The notes below the pieces were generated by a model. It was not told the origin of the DNA and made no database searches. It was given only the letters and a program-made list of their open reading frames with translations. From assembly GCA_020025515.1 (NCBI GenBank), contig JAHHRZ010000002.1:158059-222058 (forward strand): a stretch of DNA of 64,000 nucleotides. Reading direction: 5' to 3'. Every line of letters starts with the position of its first letter. Positions within the stretch are counted from its first letter, which is position 1. Positions 16,045-24,154 of the stretch are shown one piece after another. The DNA is from Oscillospiraceae bacterium (GTDB lineage Bacteria > Bacillota > Clostridia > Oscillospirales > Oscillospiraceae). A program made the translations under genes and the position numbers.

Positions 16045-16584
16045 TTAAAAATTGTCCTGAGACTCCTCCGGTTCCTTATCCTCAGGTTCGTCATACAAAT
16101 CTAAATCAAAGTCAAATTCCTCTTGTTCTGCCTCCTGTTCATAAGGAAGTTCCATGGGGGCAGTTTGCTCATATTCTGTCTCCTGGATCTCAGACGCTTC
16201 TGCCACTGCGTCCCGGTCACGACCAAAACGGTCAAAGCGCTGCAAAAGCAGATATTCCGTGGGAAGCTGGCACAGGCAGATCAGTACAAGCTGAACGATC
16301 ACCACAACGGAAGCCCGATAAAAAGCCTCCTCAAGCTTTTCCATATTCAGCTTTCTCATTACCACAAAGGAACCCACCAACATGACCAGGCCCAGAAAAT
16401 ACCAGATCTGGCCCGCCATATTCTGCGCAAACAGCCAGCTTTCCGTGCTGGCTCTGGCCCGGCGGGAGCGATAGCCATAGGCCCAGGTCGGTCCCTTCGG
16501 GGGGCATCTCCAGCACATAAAGCCCAAAACCACCGCACAGACAGGCACTGCCAGCAGTAAAAGATATATGAATTTCAGAATCAT
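16045..16584 (-). CDS. SdpI-family-like membrane protein with acidic tail
   Basis: This 179-residue protein has three hydrophobic helices (residues about 5-24, 60-77 and 88-107). Between the first two lies WAYGYRSRRARASTESW, which resembles the G-Y-R-T/S ... W signature of the SdpI/YhfL family; SdpI gives immunity to a peptide toxin in Bacillus, but most family members are uncharacterised. The C-terminal 60 residues are very acidic (Glu/Asp/Tyr-rich). It starts 12 nt after nrdR and is probably co-transcribed with it. The functional link is unknown. Confidence 0.6.
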   Translation of the reverse strand: MILKFIYLLLLAVPVCAVVLGFMCWRCPPKGPTWAYGYRSRRARASTESWLFAQNMAGQIWYFLGLVMLVGSFVVMRKLNMEKLEEAFYRASVVVIVQLVLICLCQLPTEYLLLQRFDRFGRDRDAVAEASEIQETEYEQTAPMELPYEQEAEQEEFDFDLDLYDEPEDKEPEESQDNF

Positions 16585-16596
16585 GGGGAACCCCCT

Positions 16597-17052
16597 TTAT
16601 TTTTCTTTCAGGAATTTATTCAACTCATCCATAAAGCTGTGTACATCCTTAAACTGCCGATACACAGAGGCGAAGCGAACATAAGAAACCTCGTCCAATT
16701 TTTTCAGCCGCTCCATGACCAATTCTCCAATGTGGTCAGACCGCACTTCCCGTTCCAGAGAATTCTGGATGGTCTGCTCGATCTCCATGGCAGCATTTTC
16801 CAGAGAGGCCAGAGTGACAGGACGTTTCTCACAGGCCCGCACCATGCCATTGAGGACCTTGTTTCGGTTAAACGCCTGACGGGAGCCATCCTTCTTGACC
16901 ACAATAATGGGAAGGCTTTCCACCGTCTCATAAGTGGTAAACCGCCTCTGGCAAGCCAGACATTCTCTTCGGCGGCGGATGCTCAGTCCATCATCAGAAT
17001 GGCGGGAATCCACCACCTTGCTCTCCTGATCGCCACAATAGGGACACTTCAT
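16597..17052 (-). CDS. nrdR: Transcriptional repressor NrdR
   Basis: NrdR represses ribonucleotide reductase genes when (d)ATP binds. The 151-residue protein has the N-terminal zinc ribbon (CPYCGDQESK and CLACQRRFTTYE) and an ATP-cone domain (residues about 49-139, VVKKDGSRQAFNR). The ATG at 17050-17052 is preceded by AAGGAG at 9 nt, and MKCPYCG is the universal NrdR start. A promoter lies at 17084-17112. No nrd structural gene is in the window, so its targets are elsewhere. Confidence 0.95.
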   Translation of the reverse strand: MKCPYCGDQESKVVDSRHSDDGLSIRRRRECLACQRRFTTYETVESLPIIVVKKDGSRQAFNRNKVLNGMVRACEKRPVTLASLENAAMEIEQTIQNSLEREVRSDHIGELVMERLKKLDEVSYVRFASVYRQFKDVHSFMDELNKFLKEK

Positions 17053-17083
17053 AGGATTTCGCTCCTTTTCGATACTTTTTCCC

Positions 17084-17112
17084 ATTATAGCAAAAGAAAG
17101 CCGCAATGTCCA
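17084..17112 (-). promoter_or_regulatory. Sigma-A promoter of nrdR
   Basis: TGGACA (17107-17112) and TATAAT (17084-17089) with a 17-nt spacer on the minus strand. Confidence 0.8.
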
Positions 17113-17132
17113 GTAGTTTACCCAATTATCCG

Positions 17133-17429
17133 CTATTTTAGCTGTTTTACACGGTCTTCCACCATCCGTTCCATTCGTTCCGGCGGGGTAAGGCTGTCGG
17201 CCATGCAGTTAATCAGCGCTGTGATCCGTGGGCCAAAGGGAGTGATTCCCCGCAGTGTCTTTTTTCCTATAAAATCCTCTGACCGATAGGAAAGAATTTC
17301 TGCCCCATAAATATCCAGCGTGTTTTCTCCAAAGATCACTTCATCTACCAGCAGAAAGTACTGCATCCTGCAAGGTCGCCCCTCAGGATCTCTGAATAAA
17401 CGCTCATGCATCAAAATACTCCGTGTCAT
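17133..17429 (-). CDS. Small conserved protein, DUF6514-like
   Basis: The 98-residue protein has no signal peptide, membrane segment or catalytic motif. The pattern YGAEILSYRSEDF, GITPFGPRITALINC and LTPPERMERMVEDRV resembles the DUF6514 family of Firmicutes, in which a strand-rich N-terminus is followed by a helical end; this assignment is from memory and moderate. The ATG at 17427-17429 has AAGGAGG 6 nt upstream. Its stop lies about 20 nt before the -35 box of nrdR. No function is known. Confidence 0.6.
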   Translation of the reverse strand: MTRSILMHERLFRDPEGRPCRMQYFLLVDEVIFGENTLDIYGAEILSYRSEDFIGKKTLRGITPFGPRITALINCMADSLTPPERMERMVEDRVKQLK

Positions 17430-17512
17430 AGGCTTCCTCCTTTTTCTATATTGAATCACATTTCATTCCATTTGAACAGAAGAAAAATCCGTCAAAATCC
17501 TGTATGACCCAT

Positions 17513-17541
17513 AGAAAAGAGAAGAATTTCTTTCTCTTTCC
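17513..17541 (-). terminator. Possible weak terminator after the DUF6512-like gene
   Basis: An imperfect AGAGAAG/CTTCTCT-type inverted repeat with A/T-rich flanks lies 43 nt after the stop codon. Low GC in the stem makes it uncertain. Confidence 0.35.
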
Positions 17542-17583
17542 CCAAAAAAGCTTCATTTGCTTTTTGCTTGTGTCGAACGATTC

Positions 17584-18048
17584 TTACCAAAAAATCGGAA
17601 GGTTCAGGGGACAAGCAGAGAAAATCAGCAAAATACCCCCCCAGAGCGCCGCCAGCATCACAAGCAGTCCGGTTTTTTCCTCCAGTTTTCTCACATGATG
17701 GGCAAGCCATGTGCCAAAGGCCAGAACAATATAGTAATTTGCAATGTCGATCCAAACTGCTTCTATCCCAAATCCGGCCTTCAGCGTATAGAAGATTCCC
17801 AGAAGCACCGGCGGCATGGCAAGCAGGCTCATGCTGATTCCCGCCCAGTACCCCGGGTTCTTCTGCCGCCACAAAAAGGCACTGAAAATCCAGGGCCAAA
17901 ACAGCAGCTTCAAGTGCTCCCATACACTTTCATTCAGCGGCGCAATGATTCCAAACAAAGGATTTGGAAACCAGTCGTAGAGACTGTGAAGAAGGGTGCC
18001 TGTCACCGCCGCCGTCAGAAACAAACCAATCCATCGTTTCAATTTCAT
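17584..18048 (-). CDS. DUF6512-like membrane protein
   Basis: A 154-residue integral membrane protein with about five helices and the conserved motif APLNESVWEHLKLLFWP (residues about 36-52), typical of a Firmicutes membrane family annotated as DUF6512. Function is unknown. The start is ambiguous: AAGGAG lies only 3 nt before the ATG at 18046-18048, so a TTG two codons later, or a GTG five codons earlier, could be used. The gene has no close neighbour on its strand and may be monocistronic. Confidence 0.65.
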   Translation of the reverse strand: MKLKRWIGLFLTAAVTGTLLHSLYDWFPNPLFGIIAPLNESVWEHLKLLFWPWIFSAFLWRQKNPGYWAGISMSLLAMPPVLLGIFYTLKAGFGIEAVWIDIANYYIVLAFGTWLAHHVRKLEEKTGLLVMLAALWGGILLIFSACPLNLPIFW

Positions 18049-18189
18049 TTCCTCCTTACACACAATCGTCTTTTATACTATATCAGTCTGCCCTCTGGAA
18101 TTATGTGTAAACCTATGGAGGAGAATTTGTTTTTCCATGATGATTTTATTGCAATGCAGTCCTGTACCTGTGAAACACTATTTCTGTAG

Positions 18190-18230
18190 TAAAAAAATCA
18201 ATCGGTCATCCTTTGGCGGGTGACCGATTT
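18190..18230 (-). terminator. Terminator after the third RluA-family gene
   Basis: The stem AATCGGTCA/TGACCGATT (18200-18208 and 18221-18229) is followed on the minus strand by a run of seven T residues, 26 nt after the stop. Confidence 0.85.
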
Positions 18231-18255
18231 CGTTTGATTTGTGGCATTTGGGGGT

Positions 18256-19125
18256 TCAGTCTGCTACCTCTAACCCGGATACCAGATGCATGGCATTTCC
18301 CGTAACAGGGTGGGAAAATACCAGTTCCTTTGCGCAAAGCTGCTGATAAGATAAGCCCATGGAGCGGGACAGCTCCATACTCTCCGGGCTTCCATACTGA
18401 GGATCTCCCAGAATGGGGCAGCCTATGTAGGCACAGTGGACACGAAGCTGATGGGTTCTTCCCGTCATAGGTGTAAGGGCCAGAAGGCTCCTGTTTTCTC
18501 TGTTCTCCAGAATTTCATACTTCGTGTGACAGGCCTGCCCCGCAGGGTCTACTTTCCGAAGCAGGCTGGGCAGGGGACAGCGGAGAATGGGAGCCGTAAT
18601 CTCTCCGCAGGCGTTCTCAGGACGGCCGTATACCAGCCCATGATAAATCTTCTGAAGCGTTCCTTCTGCATGCATATCATTGAGAAGCCGATGGACATGG
18701 GAATTTTTGGCCAGAAGTACCAGACCAAAAGTATCCCGATCCAGACGGGTTACAGGGTGAAAGGCACAGGCCTGGCCGGTTTTCTGATAGTACCCCAGGA
18801 TTCCATTGGCCAGGGTTCCCGTGTTTCTGTGCCGGGAGGGGTGAATGAGCATCCCCGCCGGTTTATCCACCACCAGGATATGAGCATCCTCATAGCGGAT
18901 GGAAAGGGGCATGTCCTCTGCGGGATATTCCGGGGTCGGCTCATCCAGCTTTACGGTGATCCGGTCTCCCTCCTGAACCTGATAGTTGGTTCGCTCCGGC
19001 TTGCCGTTGACCAGAATTCTTTCTGTCCACTTGAGCCGATTCATAAGCCCCGCAGACATTCTCATTTCCCCTTTTAAAAACTCAGAAAGCCGCCCGGTAT
19101 GCTGTGCGACGTGCTCCAGTTCCAC
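18256..19125 (-). CDS. RluA-family pseudouridine synthase (third paralogue)
   Basis: The 289-residue protein has an S4-like N-terminal segment (LNRLKWTERILVNGKP region, residues 27-43) and the catalytic domain with TRLDRDTFGLVLLAK and TPMTGRTHQLRVHCAYIGCPI. The catalytic Asp is in RLDRDT. It starts with GTG at 19123-19125, preceded by a G-rich binding site (GGGGGG). The promoter at 19155-19182 overlaps the end of ytvI. The rRNA or tRNA site modified is unknown; it differs clearly from the RluD-like copy next to lspA. Confidence 0.88.
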   Translation of the reverse strand: MELEHVAQHTGRLSEFLKGEMRMSAGLMNRLKWTERILVNGKPERTNYQVQEGDRITVKLDEPTPEYPAEDMPLSIRYEDAHILVVDKPAGMLIHPSRHRNTGTLANGILGYYQKTGQACAFHPVTRLDRDTFGLVLLAKNSHVHRLLNDMHAEGTLQKIYHGLVYGRPENACGEITAPILRCPLPSLLRKVDPAGQACHTKYEILENRENRSLLALTPMTGRTHQLRVHCAYIGCPILGDPQYGSPESMELSRSMGLSYQQLCAKELVFSHPVTGNAMHLVSGLEVAD

Positions 19126-19154
19126 AAAATCCCCCCTTTTTCTGATGTTCCGCT

Positions 19155-19182
19155 ATTATATCATTCTTTCGGGAAATTGCAA
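19155..19182 (-). promoter_or_regulatory. Promoter of the third RluA-family gene
   Basis: TTGCAA (19177-19182) and TATAAT (19155-19160) with a 16-nt spacer on the minus strand; the -35 box lies inside the ytvI coding end. Confidence 0.6.
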
Positions 19183-20228
19183 CCTTTGGTCATCGACCAG
19201 AATTCCAGCAGGGTAATGGTGAGAACAGGGGCCGCAATCATGCCCAAAATCCCCCACAGCTTATAGCCTGTGTACATTGCCATCAGTGTCAGCAGAGGAT
19301 TCAGTCCCAACTGCCGTCCCAAGAGTCTGGGCTCCATGCAAGAGCGAATCACAGAGGTGAGAACATACAGTGCCAAAAGTCCCAATCCCAGAGGGGCATT
19401 TCCCTGAAGCAGTGACACCAGTCCCCAGGGTACCAGCACCGTCCCGGTGCCAAGCATAGGCAGGGCATCCACAAAGGAAACTGCCAGTGCAGCCAGAATC
19501 CCGTTTTTCACTCTCAAGATCAGAAATCCCGGCGTAAGAACCAAAAATGTAATGCCAATCAGCTTACACTGGGCCTTAAACCATCCTCCTAAATTGGATC
19601 GTAAATTTTGCAGCACCGGAAACACCCGCTGGGCCCAGGCCGTGGGAAGCTTTTTTCTCAGCCACTGCCCCAAAAAGGGAAGGCGGCTGGAAATCAAAAA
19701 GCTTGATACCACTGCCGTTCCCAAAAATACAAAGGTGTCCGGAAGCTGAAGCAAAATCCGGGAGGCAAGGCCCAAAATCTGACTGGTGGCTCCCTCTGCC
19801 AGGGCAGAGCCGCCGGAAAACAACTCCTCTATATTTCCCTTCAAATTTTTATGCAGACGGCTGGGGGCTTTGTCTACCTGATTATAAAGCCACCCTTTTA
19901 TCCCCTCTGCCAGGGCATCCAGCTCCTCCACCAAGGAGGGCAGCAGGTTCACCAGATGATCCACCCCAGCCAGCAGAAGCCTGGTCAATACATAGGCCAG
20001 TGCCAGCAAAAATCCGTATACGCCAATAATGGAAAAAGCCGTTGCCAGCTTGGGGGAGAGATGAAACCGGCGGATAAGAGCATTGGCCAGAGGCAGCCCC
20101 GCCCAGGCCACTCCAAATCCCAGCAAAAACGGCAGCGCCAAGGGAAGGCCCCAGGGAAGAATCAGTATGATTGCAACCACTGCGACTCCAGGCAGCACAT
20201 ATCTTTTCACGTTTGAAGTTCCTCCCAT
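19161..20228 (-). CDS. ytvI: Sporulation integral membrane protein YtvI / AI-2E transporter family
   Basis: The 355-residue protein has seven to eight predicted transmembrane helices and the AI-2E transporter-family pattern (LPALGTG-like segment here ALPMLGTGTVLVPWG, and late EPRLLGRQLGLNPLL). In spore formers this branch is named YtvI and is made in the mother cell. The start at the ATG at 20226-20228 has AGGAGGT upstream; a longer frame lacks one. It diverges from the ACT-domain gene at 20333. Transport substrate is unknown. Confidence 0.8.
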   Translation of the reverse strand: MGGTSNVKRYVLPGVAVVAIILILPWGLPLALPFLLGFGVAWAGLPLANALIRRFHLSPKLATAFSIIGVYGFLLALAYVLTRLLLAGVDHLVNLLPSLVEELDALAEGIKGWLYNQVDKAPSRLHKNLKGNIEELFSGGSALAEGATSQILGLASRILLQLPDTFVFLGTAVVSSFLISSRLPFLGQWLRKKLPTAWAQRVFPVLQNLRSNLGGWFKAQCKLIGITFLVLTPGFLILRVKNGILAALAVSFVDALPMLGTGTVLVPWGLVSLLQGNAPLGLGLLALYVLTSVIRSCMEPRLLGRQLGLNPLLTLMAMYTGYKLWGILGMIAAPVLTITLLEFWSMTKGCNFPKE

Positions 20229-20249
20229 GATACCTCCTGTATATAACGC

Positions 20250-20277
20250 TTGCATTTTTTTCAAAATATGCTACAAT
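20250..20277 (+). promoter_or_regulatory. Promoter of the ACT-domain gene
   Basis: TTGCAT (20250-20255) and TACAAT (20272-20277) with a 16-nt spacer. The region also contains a weaker divergent set for ytvI, so the two promoters overlap. Confidence 0.5.
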
Positions 20278-20332
20278 GTCTACGGGAACATTTCCTAAAA
20301 AACTGGTGAAAACGACAACAGGAGGGTGCCTC

Positions 20333-20773
20333 ATGGCCAACATACCAAAGTATTATATTGTTGAATCCGCTGCCCTGCCCGAAGTGTTTTTAAAAGTGGC
20401 GGAAGCAAAGCGCCTCCTGGACACAGGGGAAGCCTCCACTGTGAATGACGCCACGCACATTGCTGGAATCAGCCGCAGTGCATTCTATAAGTATCGGGAT
20501 TCCATTCTCCCTTTCCAAAATCTTATGGCAGGACGAATCATCACATTCCAGTTAACGCTTCACGATGAGCCCGGCATTCTGTCGTCTCTGCTTACCATTT
20601 TTGCCCAATGGAGCGCAAATATACTTACCATCAACCAAACAATTCCAACCAACGGCTGTGCCGGTGTCACCATCACAGCGGAAACCAACAATCTCAAGAC
20701 CTCTCTGGAGGAGCTGCTTCGTCATCTGAATTCTCTTGTGGGTGTGGTTCGTGCGGAGATTCTGGCCGGTTAG
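20333..20773 (+). CDS. ACT domain-containing regulatory protein (PheB/UPF0735 family)
   Basis: The 146-residue protein has an N-terminal helical region resembling a helix-turn-helix (EASTVNDATHIAGISRSAFYK, shown here only by its central residues NDATHIAGISRSAFYK, about 35-50) and a C-terminal ACT domain (about 70-142, RIITFQLTLHDEPGILSSLL). This is the UPF0735/PheB architecture, thought to sense an amino acid and often linked to homoserine dehydrogenase or phenylalanine genes. AGGAGGG precedes the ATG at 20333-20335. Here it stands alone on the plus strand, against the trend of this arm. It could in principle supply the ACT function missing from the aspartokinase at 10612-11343; that is speculation. 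Confidence 0.8.
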   Translation: MANIPKYYIVESAALPEVFLKVAEAKRLLDTGEASTVNDATHIAGISRSAFYKYRDSILPFQNLMAGRIITFQLTLHDEPGILSSLLTIFAQWSANILTINQTIPTNGCAGVTITAETNNLKTSLEELLRHLNSLVGVVRAEILAG

Positions 20774-20786
20774 AATAAGCTTTATG

Positions 20787-20829
20787 GGGAGCTGTCTAAA
20801 CACGCAGGCAGCTTCCTTTTTAATTTTTC
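20787..20829 (+). terminator. Terminator after the ACT-domain gene
   Basis: A GGGAGCTGTC/GGCAGCTTCC imperfect stem is followed by TTTTTAATTTTT on the plus strand, about 14 nt after the stop codon. Confidence 0.7.
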
Positions 20830-20840
20830 CGATAAACAGC

Positions 20841-20879
20841 AAAACAGGGAATTTTCCAGACCGGAAAATTCCCTGTTTT
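20841..20879. terminator. Bidirectional terminator between the ACT gene and hemW
   Basis: A 17-bp perfect stem AAAACAGGGAATTTTCC/GGAAAATTCCCTGTTTT (20841-20857 and 20863-20879) with a 5-nt loop sits between convergent genes and has T tracts on both strands. Confidence 0.9.
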
Positions 20880-20880
20880 C

Positions 20881-22077
20881 TTATTTTCTTCGTTTCGCCA
20901 AAGGCGTGGAATGTTCCTGGGCATCCAACAGCTCCACTAAGATGGCGTTGCTGACCAGAAATCCCCGGGGGGTAAGGCGCCAGCGGGTGCCGTCAAAGGC
21001 CGCCAGATCCTTGGCCCGGTAGTTCTGCAACAGTGCTTCCAGGGGGGCAAAGGGCAGCAGAAACTGCTTCATATACTCCTCTGCTTCAATTCCTTCGGAA
21101 GTACGAAGCCGGAACATGAGATATTCTCCGGCTCTTTCACGGACAGGCACTTCCTGACACTCAGACAGCACCGGCCCGCCTTCCTTCACCCCTTTGATAT
21201 AGCTGTGAATGTCCGGCGCAATGGTAAAGTGCTTGCCCGCAAAGTCAGAACTGGCCGCAGGGCCGAAGCCCAGATATTCCTGTCCGGTCCAGTACTTTAA
21301 ATTGTGCCTGGAGCGCAGACCCCGGCGGGCAAAATTGGAAATTTCATACTGTGCATAGCCCTGTTCCTTCAGAATCCGCACAGTAGATAAATACATATCC
21401 GCCTGGGCATCGTCATCCGGCAGGTTGGCCGCCTCTTTGTAATTCCAAAGCGGGGTGCCTTCCTCCACCTTTAACCCATAGCAGCTCATGTGCTCCGGCT
21501 GAAGCTCCGCCACATGGGTCAGGGTTCTTTCCCAGTCTGTGAGCGTTTGACCGGGAAGCCCATAGATGAGATCCAGAGAGATGTTGCGAAAGCCTACATT
21601 TCGTGCAAGCTCCACCGCCTGCACTGCCTGCCGATAGGAGTGGGGACGGCCCAGCTTTCTCAAAAGCTGGTCATCATCGGTCTGCACCCCCAGAGAAATT
21701 CTGTTGAATCCCTCGGCCTTCAGTCGTTTGAGCATTTTTTCATTCACAGAGTCCGGATTGGCCTCGAAGGTGATCTCCGCATCATTGGACACCGTAAACC
21801 GGCGGCGGATGGCATTCAGAATCTGCACAAGATCCTCCGGCCCCAAATAAGTGGGGGTGCCGCCTCCAAAGTAGACGGTGTCCACCAGATAGTTGGGTGC
21901 CAAGGCTCCGGCCTCTTTCATGTGGAGACATACCGCCTCCAAATAATCCTCTGTCAGTCCCTTTTCCTTTGAACCGCCCAAGGAATAAAAATCACAGTAT
22001 TCGCACTTGCTGCGGCAGAACGGAATATGGACATAAATTCCCAGAGGTGTTTTTTGGTTTTTCTCTAGCATCAGCAT
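20881..22077 (-). CDS. hemW: Radical SAM heme chaperone HemW
   Basis: HemW is a radical-SAM family protein that binds heme and was long annotated as an oxygen-independent coproporphyrinogen oxidase. The roughly 398-residue protein has the CRSKCEYC iron-sulfur motif (CxxxCxxC) in the segment YVHIPFCRSKCEYCDFY, the VYFGGGTPTYL motif and a C-terminal HemN domain. The ATG at 22075-22077 follows GAGG; an in-frame TTG three codons earlier overlaps the lepA stop. It lies 5 nt after lepA, the same lepA-hemW order as in many Firmicutes. Confidence 0.92.
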   Translation of the reverse strand: MLMLEKNQKTPLGIYVHIPFCRSKCEYCDFYSLGGSKEKGLTEDYLEAVCLHMKEAGALAPNYLVDTVYFGGGTPTYLGPEDLVQILNAIRRRFTVSNDAEITFEANPDSVNEKMLKRLKAEGFNRISLGVQTDDDQLLRKLGRPHSYRQAVQAVELARNVGFRNISLDLIYGLPGQTLTDWERTLTHVAELQPEHMSCYGLKVEEGTPLWNYKEAANLPDDDAQADMYLSTVRILKEQGYAQYEISNFARRGLRSRHNLKYWTGQEYLGFGPAASSDFAGKHFTIAPDIHSYIKGVKEGGPVLSECQEVPVRERAGEYLMFRLRTSEGIEAEEYMKQFLLPFAPLEALLQNYRAKDLAAFDGTRWRLTPRGFLVSNAILVELLDAQEHSTPLAKRRK

Positions 22078-22082
22078 AGTTA

Positions 22083-23891
22083 TCAATCCTCATCCAGCTT
22101 GAGCACAGCCATAAACGCTTCGGAAGGGACGGCAACAGTGCCGAAGGTACGCATCCGCTTCTTGCCTTCCTTCTGCTTTTCCAGCAGCTTTTTCTTTCTG
22201 GTGATATCACCACCATAGCACTTGGCCAGAACGTCCTTACGCAGAGCCTTGATGGTCTCCCGGGCAATGACCTTGCCTCCAATGGCCGCCTGCACGGGAA
22301 TTTCAAACATCTGACGGGGAATGTTATCTTTCAGCTTTTCGCAGATCTTTCTTGCTCTGGGGTAGGCATTGTCCGCAAAGAGAATGAAGCTCAAGGCGTC
22401 TACAATGTCGCCATTGAGAAGAATGTCCAGCTTCACCAGCTTACTGGGGCGGTATTCGTCCATTTCATAGTCCAAAGAACCATATCCCCGGGTTCTGGAT
22501 TTCAGAGCATCAAAGAAATCGTAGATAATTTCATTCAGGGGCATTTCATAGTGGAGCTCCACCCGGGTGGCATCCAGATATACCATGTCCTTAAACTCGC
22601 CACGGCGGGCGGTGCACAAATCCATGATATTTCCCACATATTCCTGGGGGGCCATGAGACTGGCCTTCACATAGGGTTCTTCTGCTAACTGAATTTCTGC
22701 GGGGTCCGGGTAGTTGAGGGGATTGTCCACCATGATTACCTGACCGTCTGTCTTGGTAATTCGGTAGACAACATTGGGCGCCGTGGTAATAAGATCCAGA
22801 TTATACTCCCGCTCCAATCGCTCCTGAATGATCTCCATATGCAGAAGGCCCAGAAAGCCGCACCGGAAGCCAAAGCCCAGCGCAATGGAACTTTCCGGTT
22901 CATAGGTCATAGAGGCATCGTTCAGCTTCAGCTTTTCCAAAGCATCCCGCAAATCCTGATATTTAGAGCCGTCGGCAGGATATACACCGGAATACACCAT
23001 GGGCTGCACCGTACGATAGCCGGGCAGGGCTTCTTTTGCCGGGTTGCTGGCATCCGTAACCGTATCACCCACCCGGGTGTCCGACACGGTTTTGATAGAT
23101 GCGGTAAGGTATCCAACCTCGCCCGCTCCCAGCTCTTCCATGGGCTGAAGACCCAGAGGCTGCATGGAGCCTACCTCCACTACCTTGTACACGGCACCGG
23201 TGGCCATCATTTTCACATCCATACCGGGCCGAAGGACGCCCTCTTTTACCCGCAGATACACAATCACGCCCCGATAGGAGTCGTACTGGCTGTCAAAAAT
23301 CAGAGCCTGCAAGGGGGCGCTGCGGTCTCCCTTGGGGGCAGGAACATCCGACACGATGCGTTCCAGAACTGCGTGGATATTGATTCCGTTCTTTGCGGAA
23401 ATCTCCGGAGAATCCTCAGCGGGAACACCGATAATATCCTCGATTTCCGCCTTGACCTCTGCGGGACGAGCGGCGGGCAGGTCGATTTTGTTGATGACCG
23501 GAACAACCTCCAGCCCTGCGTCAATGGCCAGATAGGTATTGGCCAGGGTCTGGGCCTCCACACCCTGAGAGGCATCCACCACCAGCACTGCGCCTTCACA
23601 GGCTGCCAGGGAGCGGGATACCTCATAGTTAAAGTCCACATGGCCCGGGGTATCTATGAGATTCAGGTCATAGGTCTCGCCGTCATCGGCGGTATATTTC
23701 ATGCGAACGGCCCGGGCTTTGATGGTAATGCCCCGTTCCCGCTCCAGGTCCATATTATCCAAAATCTGATTTTCCATCTCCCGATGGTCAATGGCTTTGC
23801 ACTCCTCCAGGAGTCGGTCTGCCAGAGTGGATTTGCCGTGGTCAATATGGGCTACAATAGAAAAATTACGAATTTTAGAAAGCTCAGTCAC
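22083..23891 (-). CDS. lepA: Elongation factor 4
   Basis: LepA is a translational GTPase that acts on ribosomes. The 602-residue protein has the G1 motif AHIDHGKSTL, G3 DTPGHVDF and G4 NKIDLP, and the LepA-specific C-terminal domain (ending VAVPSEAFMAVLKLDED). It begins with GTG at 23889-23891, with GAGGTG 7 nt upstream. The promoter at 23958-23986 is close to consensus, and hemW follows in the same transcript. Length is typical for the family. Confidence 0.97.
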   Translation of the reverse strand: MTELSKIRNFSIVAHIDHGKSTLADRLLEECKAIDHREMENQILDNMDLERERGITIKARAVRMKYTADDGETYDLNLIDTPGHVDFNYEVSRSLAACEGAVLVVDASQGVEAQTLANTYLAIDAGLEVVPVINKIDLPAARPAEVKAEIEDIIGVPAEDSPEISAKNGINIHAVLERIVSDVPAPKGDRSAPLQALIFDSQYDSYRGVIVYLRVKEGVLRPGMDVKMMATGAVYKVVEVGSMQPLGLQPMEELGAGEVGYLTASIKTVSDTRVGDTVTDASNPAKEALPGYRTVQPMVYSGVYPADGSKYQDLRDALEKLKLNDASMTYEPESSIALGFGFRCGFLGLLHMEIIQERLEREYNLDLITTAPNVVYRITKTDGQVIMVDNPLNYPDPAEIQLAEEPYVKASLMAPQEYVGNIMDLCTARRGEFKDMVYLDATRVELHYEMPLNEIIYDFFDALKSRTRGYGSLDYEMDEYRPSKLVKLDILLNGDIVDALSFILFADNAYPRARKICEKLKDNIPRQMFEIPVQAAIGGKVIARETIKALRKDVLAKCYGGDITRKKKLLEKQKEGKKRMRTFGTVAVPSEAFMAVLKLDED

Positions 23892-23957
23892 TTGCAGTCA
23901 CCTCGGTGGTAAGCCCCAGCATAGAAGGGGGCCGATTTTCCATACTTTATCCAAACT

Positions 23958-23986
23958 ATTATAAGGGATTCCAATAAAAAAGTAAA
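23958..23986 (-). promoter_or_regulatory. Sigma-A promoter of lepA-hemW
   Basis: TTTACT (23981-23986) and TATAAT (23958-23963) with a 17-nt spacer on the minus strand. Confidence 0.75.
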
Positions 23987-24060
23987 CCGATTTCTTTCTA
24001 ATTTCAGAAGAATCCGAACAGGCATCCCGGCGCATCCTCTCGATGATTGCTATATCCTTG

Positions 24061-24090
24061 CCCTATTGGGAGAAATCCCGCAAAATAGGG
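24061..24090. repeat. Nested inverted repeat between pta and lepA
   Basis: CCCTATT (24061-24067) pairs with AATAGGG (24084-24090), and GGGA/TCCC pairs inside it. It lies between the pta terminator and the lepA promoter and lacks a T tract. Role unknown. Confidence 0.4.
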
Positions 24091-24102
24091 AAATCACAGG
24101 GA

Positions 24103-24138
24103 GAAAAAATGCTGCCCTGCTTTTGGCAGGACAGCATT
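24103..24138 (-). terminator. Terminator after pta
   Basis: The stem GCTGCCCTGC/GCAGGACAGC (24111-24120 and 24126-24135, one mismatch) is followed by a run of T residues on the minus strand. Confidence 0.85.
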
Positions 24139-24154
24139 GGAATCATAAGGGAAA